From Rhodanobacter sp. OK091 (GTDB lineage Bacteria; Pseudomonadota; Gammaproteobacteria; Xanthomonadales; Rhodanobacteraceae), in the NCBI RefSeq assembly GCF_900142825.1, contig NZ_FRCH01000002.1:1-64000 (forward strand): a stretch of 64,000 nucleotides of DNA, written 5' to 3'. Each line of letters opens with the position of its first letter. Within the stretch, counting starts at the first letter, position 1. Under the pieces are notes generated by a model that saw only the letters and a program-made list of their open reading frames with translations, was not told where the DNA came from and ran no database searches. The translations under genes were made by a program, and so were the position numbers. Of this stretch, positions 60,736 to 64,000 are shown in pieces.

Positions 60736-62919
60736 TTGTCCGTGCCGTTTCCGCATCATGCCGTTCTACCGCTGGCCTTGGCCATGTCGCAGGCCTCCCT
60801 CGCCGCGGCTGCCGCGCCGCCAATCGATCACGCCAGGCCAGTCCAGCGGACAGCTACCGACTTGCCGAGAGTCCAGGTGAATGCCGACGACTGGCGCAGA
60901 TACCTCAAGGCCAAGCTCGTGCATCAGCTTTCCGAGGTCGACGGCAGCCGGATCACGGTGACCAAGAAGGCCACGGTCACGCACCTCGACCTGCAGCCGA
61001 CGGTGATCGACAACAATCTCGACCAAATGCTGGCCCGCTCGCCCGGTGTGCTGGTGTCGCAGCAGCCCACGCCGACGCAGTTCAACCTGAGCTATCGCGG
61101 CCTGGGCAATCCGCAGGAATCCGAATACGTGCTGGTGATGCAGGACGGCATTCCGCTGGAGAGCGACTGGATCGGCTTTCCCACCTTGTATGCGATGCCG
61201 TTGGCGCAGAGTCTTTCCGACGTGGAGCTGATCCGCGGCGGCTCCAGCCTGCTGTATGGGCCGCAGCCGGCGCCGGTGATCAACCTGGTGTCGCGCCGGC
61301 CTGCAGCCGATGCGCCGTTGTCGTTCACCACCGAGCAAGTGGTCGGTAACCATGGTTTGTACTCCACTTACAACACGCTCGAAGGCAGCAGTGGGGCATG
61401 GAGCTTCCGCGCCGGCATGGCTTATGTGCGCAGTGACGGCACGCGCGCCAACGCCGGCTCGCAGAGGCGCCAGGGCGACCTGTACGTCGCCTACCGGCCG
61501 ACCGCGCAACAGCTCTGGTGGATTGACCTGCACGCGATCGACGCCGCTTCTGGCGATCCCGGCCGGCTGAGCTACCCGCAATGGCGGGCCGACCCCAACG
61601 CCACACCGACCCCGTACAACCGCGACTGGGTCAACCGCTATCAACTGGTGCTCGGCCACACTCGCGAGTTCGGCGATGGCTGGCTGCTCGAGGGCAAGTT
61701 GTGGTTCGCCTGGCAGGATCTGGCCAGCCGTTCCGCCGGCGGTTCACTGGCTCCGCAGCGATTGCCGACCAGCACCACGCTGCAGGACGAACAGTTCCGT
61801 ACCAGCGGAGTGGATGTCCGGCTGCGCAAGAAATGGGGACGCGGCAACGCCTTCACCATCGGTACCGTGCTGTTCCACGGCGACGATCCGTTCCGGCAAT
61901 GGACCAGCCCGGATCTCTACGTCGATCGTTTCGACCGTAATGGCAAGCCGCGGCTGGTGCAGGCGCGGTCATCCGACTATGCCTCGATATTTGCCGAGAA
62001 CGTGTTCCGTCTGCCGCATGAAATCCATATCGTGCCGTCGGTCAGGCTGGAGCGCGAGCGGGTGGCGGTGGATGACGCGGTCAAGCCGCCGTTCCTGAGC
62101 CGCCCATTGATCGATGAAGCGGATGCGCGCACGGTGCCGCTGCTGGGGCTGGGCATCGGCAACGACTTCGGTCACGGCAACGAGACCTACTTCAACGTGT
62201 CGCAGGGCTGGCGGCCGCTGCGCTATTTCGACATGGCTTCGCCCTTCGCCAATATCGTGCCGGGCCGTGCACCGGATCCGTCGAAGGCGCTGTCATGGGA
62301 GGCGGGTGTGCACGGCGTGCCGGTCACTGGTTTGTACTACGACGTCAGCCTGTTCTGGATCGACTTCAAGAATCGCATCGAGGCGCAGCACATCAATGCC
62401 ACCGATGTGATCGAGGTGAATACCGGCGACACCCGCCATCGCGGCCTGGAAGGTCAGCTCAACTACGACTTCTTGGCAGCCACCGCGCTGTCCGATCGCG
62501 GCGAGCATCTGGAGGCGTTTGCCAATATCAGCCTGCTCGATGCGCGCTTCACCGCCAGCACCATCCCAGGGCAGGTCGGCAAGGTGCCGGCCTATGCACC
62601 GCGCTATCTGGCCAAGGCGGGGGTGACCTGGCGCGTCGAGCAGCGGGTGAAGCTCAGCCTCACCGCGGTGTCGGCAGCGGCGCAGTATTGGCAGGATTCC
62701 GACCAGGCGTTCGGCAGCGGTACCAGCTATCTGCCGGCGCGCATCCCGGCTTACACGGTGATCGACGTGGCCGGTGACTGGCAGCTCAATCGCAACCTGC
62801 GGTTGCTCGCCGGCATCAGCAACCTCGCCGACAGGCATTACTACGATCGCGTCTGGCAGACCGGGCTGGAACCGGCGATCGGACGCGCCTGGTACACCGG
62901 GATCGCACTGACGTTGTGA
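60736..62919 (+). CDS. TonB-dependent outer-membrane receptor 3
   Basis: 727 residues, a shorter FecA-like receptor. Plug (VIDNNLDQMLARSPGVLVSQ, VLVMQDGIPLESDW, LSDVELIRGGSSLLYGPQPA, VINLVSRRP) and barrel ending in WYTGIALTL; no TonB box is obvious. The start is uncertain: the only in-frame codons near the signal region are a TTG at 60736 and a GTG at 60742 with no ribosome-binding site, and the n-region lacks Lys/Arg. An ATG at 60702 in another frame gives an Arg-rich segment (MHDKGRLHRTGVVRAVSA), so a frameshift or sequencing error is possible. Confidence 0.85.
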   Translation: MSVPFPHHAVLPLALAMSQASLAAAAAPPIDHARPVQRTATDLPRVQVNADDWRRYLKAKLVHQLSEVDGSRITVTKKATVTHLDLQPTVIDNNLDQMLARSPGVLVSQQPTPTQFNLSYRGLGNPQESEYVLVMQDGIPLESDWIGFPTLYAMPLAQSLSDVELIRGGSSLLYGPQPAPVINLVSRRPAADAPLSFTTEQVVGNHGLYSTYNTLEGSSGAWSFRAGMAYVRSDGTRANAGSQRRQGDLYVAYRPTAQQLWWIDLHAIDAASGDPGRLSYPQWRADPNATPTPYNRDWVNRYQLVLGHTREFGDGWLLEGKLWFAWQDLASRSAGGSLAPQRLPTSTTLQDEQFRTSGVDVRLRKKWGRGNAFTIGTVLFHGDDPFRQWTSPDLYVDRFDRNGKPRLVQARSSDYASIFAENVFRLPHEIHIVPSVRLERERVAVDDAVKPPFLSRPLIDEADARTVPLLGLGIGNDFGHGNETYFNVSQGWRPLRYFDMASPFANIVPGRAPDPSKALSWEAGVHGVPVTGLYYDVSLFWIDFKNRIEAQHINATDVIEVNTGDTRHRGLEGQLNYDFLAATALSDRGEHLEAFANISLLDARFTASTIPGQVGKVPAYAPRYLAKAGVTWRVEQRVKLSLTAVSAAAQYWQDSDQAFGSGTSYLPARIPAYTVIDVAGDWQLNRNLRLLAGISNLADRHYYDRVWQTGLEPAIGRAWYTGIALTL

Positions 62920-63032
62920 TCGATCCATACCCGCTCGGGCACACCCATACCCGCCACTGCAGTATCTTCACCCACTGCCATGTCGCGTGCCGCCATGGAC
63001 ATCCATCACGAATCCACCGCGGGAGCTGCATC

Positions 63033-64000
63033 ATGTCGGTCCGTCATGCTTTCCACTCCACGGTCGTACTCGGCGGGCTGTTGCTGCTTGGTGCGGCGCC
63101 GACGCTTCGTGCAGCAGAGCCGCCGCAGCCCGGCAGTGTGTCCGACGCGCTCGAATGGCGACTGGTCGGACCGTTCCGCGGCGGCTGGGCGACCATGGCG
63201 GCAGGCGTTCCGGATCGGCCCGACACGTTCTATATCGGTGCGGCCGGCGGTGGCGTGTGGAAGACCGCCGATGCCGGACGTACCTGGCAGTCGCTGTTCG
63301 ACAAGCAGCCGGCCGCACCGGTCGGCGCGCTGGCGGTAGCACCCTCGAATCCCGACATCATGTACGTGGGCACCGGCCAGGTCGCCGCGCGCTACGACGT
63401 GGCCGCCGGCAATGGCGTATACCGCTCGAGCGATGGTGGCCAGCACTGGCAGCATGTGGGCCTGGAGCAGACCCGCCACATCGGCAGGATCCTGGTCGAT
63501 CCGCAGCACCCCGATACCTTGCTGGTCGGCGCGCTCGGCCACTACTACGGGCCGAACCACGAGCGCGGTGTGTTCCGCTCCACCGACGGCGGCAAGAGTT
63601 GGCAGCAGACGCTGTTCATCGATGCCGACACCGGCGTGGTGGATCTGGCCGCCGATCCGGCCAACCCCTCCATCATCTACGCGGCTGCCTGGCAGGTGCG
63701 CAACTATCCGTGGCTGTCGTACTTTCAACCGAACGCGGGACCTGGCAGCGGGCTGTATCGCTCCAGCGATGGCGGTGCGACCTGGTCGCGCATCAGCGGC
63801 CACGGCTGGCCGACCGGCTCGCTCGGTCGCATCGGTCTGGCCACGGCCAGTGGCGGCCGCGTCTATGCGGTGATCAATGCCGCGCCGAACAGCGGCAACG
63901 TTCCGCATGCCGCGTCGAAGAATCAGGGTGGCTTGTACCGTTCGGACGACAGCGGTGCGACGTGGCAGCTGGTCAGCCAGGAAGGCTGGCTGGAAAACGA
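63033..64000 (+). CDS. large secreted BNR/sortilin-like beta-propeller protein 3 (truncated by window edge)
   Basis: 322 codons visible, no stop before the right edge. Signal peptide (about 1-30; VVLGGLLLLGAAPTLRAAE) then the same opening as protein 1: LEWRLVGPFRGG, FYIGAAGGGVWKTADAGRTW, ALAVAPSNPDIMYVGTGQ, VYRSSDGGQHWQHVGLEQTR, VFRSTDGGKSWQQTLFIDAD. GGGAG is eight bases before the ATG at 63033. It follows TonB receptor 3 by 113 bases on the same strand, paralleling the pairing of receptor and propeller seen on the left. Confidence 0.85.
   Translation, partial: MSVRHAFHSTVVLGGLLLLGAAPTLRAAEPPQPGSVSDALEWRLVGPFRGGWATMAAGVPDRPDTFYIGAAGGGVWKTADAGRTWQSLFDKQPAAPVGALAVAPSNPDIMYVGTGQVAARYDVAAGNGVYRSSDGGQHWQHVGLEQTRHIGRILVDPQHPDTLLVGALGHYYGPNHERGVFRSTDGGKSWQQTLFIDADTGVVDLAADPANPSIIYAAAWQVRNYPWLSYFQPNAGPGSGLYRSSDGGATWSRISGHGWPTGSLGRIGLATASGGRVYAVINAAPNSGNVPHAASKNQGGLYRSDDSGATWQLVSQEGWLEN

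Noticed and set aside
60270..61349. A 359-codon plus-strand frame overlapping TonB receptor 3
   Set aside because: The receptor frame shows the plug motifs; this one shows none beyond the possible displaced signal start noted separately.

Overview
This is chromosomal DNA of a GC-rich gammaproteobacterium, most likely a member of the Rhodanobacteraceae (Dyella/Rhodanobacter/Frateuria-like) in the order Xanthomonadales. I infer this from the high GC content, the Xanthomonad-style short NAD-type isocitrate dehydrogenase, the phoB-phoR-ppk1-ppx order, the short BamC downstream of dapA, and the abundance of TonB receptors. I saw no insertion sequence, prophage or CRISPR array. Names were assigned by reading motifs; no database search was run.

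Region by region. 0-7.7 kb (all leftward): the phosphate/polyphosphate block phoB-phoR-ppk1-ppx, followed by a periplasmic cyclophilin and lpxH (lipid A synthesis); a possible remnant of a CBS-domain gene lies at the left edge. 7.7-12.8 kb: bepA-like M48 protease, glutaredoxin plus AhpD-like protein, NAD-isocitrate dehydrogenase between two clear terminators, and a membrane-anchored AraC regulator. 12.7-21.1 kb (leftward): serine hydrolase; an ECF41-type sigma factor with its carboxymuconolactone-decarboxylase-like partner and a DCC-type protein; LpxO-like hydroxylase; methyltransferase; PIN-PhoH ATPase; Bcp peroxiredoxin; GcvR. 21.1-30.7 kb: dapA-bamC, ferredoxin FdxA, tRNA-Glu(CTC), pcnB-folK-panB-panC-panD, then divergent queG and nnrD-tsaE. 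30.7-41 kb: amiC, mutL, a DUF1684 lipid-/envelope-type protein, two crotonase-family genes, and the FKBP-DUF1289-nudix-sseA run, then a DUF4139 protein.

41-64 kb is the accessory and most unusual part: three TonB-dependent receptors, an MFS transporter, a secreted YVTN-type beta-propeller with a duplicated N-terminal domain, an OmpR/histidine-kinase pair, a LolA-like periplasmic protein and three very large secreted BNR/sortilin-like propeller proteins (the third runs off the right edge). Their arrangement in two divergently organised blocks around one sensor system suggests a regulated envelope system for capture and import of an unknown substrate.

The most testable regulatory observations are two good matches to the ECF41 promoter in the sigma-factor operon (one before the sigma gene, one inside its 3' end before the partner gene), a back-to-back pair of apparently leaderless promoters between queG and nnrD, and several sharply defined inverted or tandem repeats in intergenic sequence.
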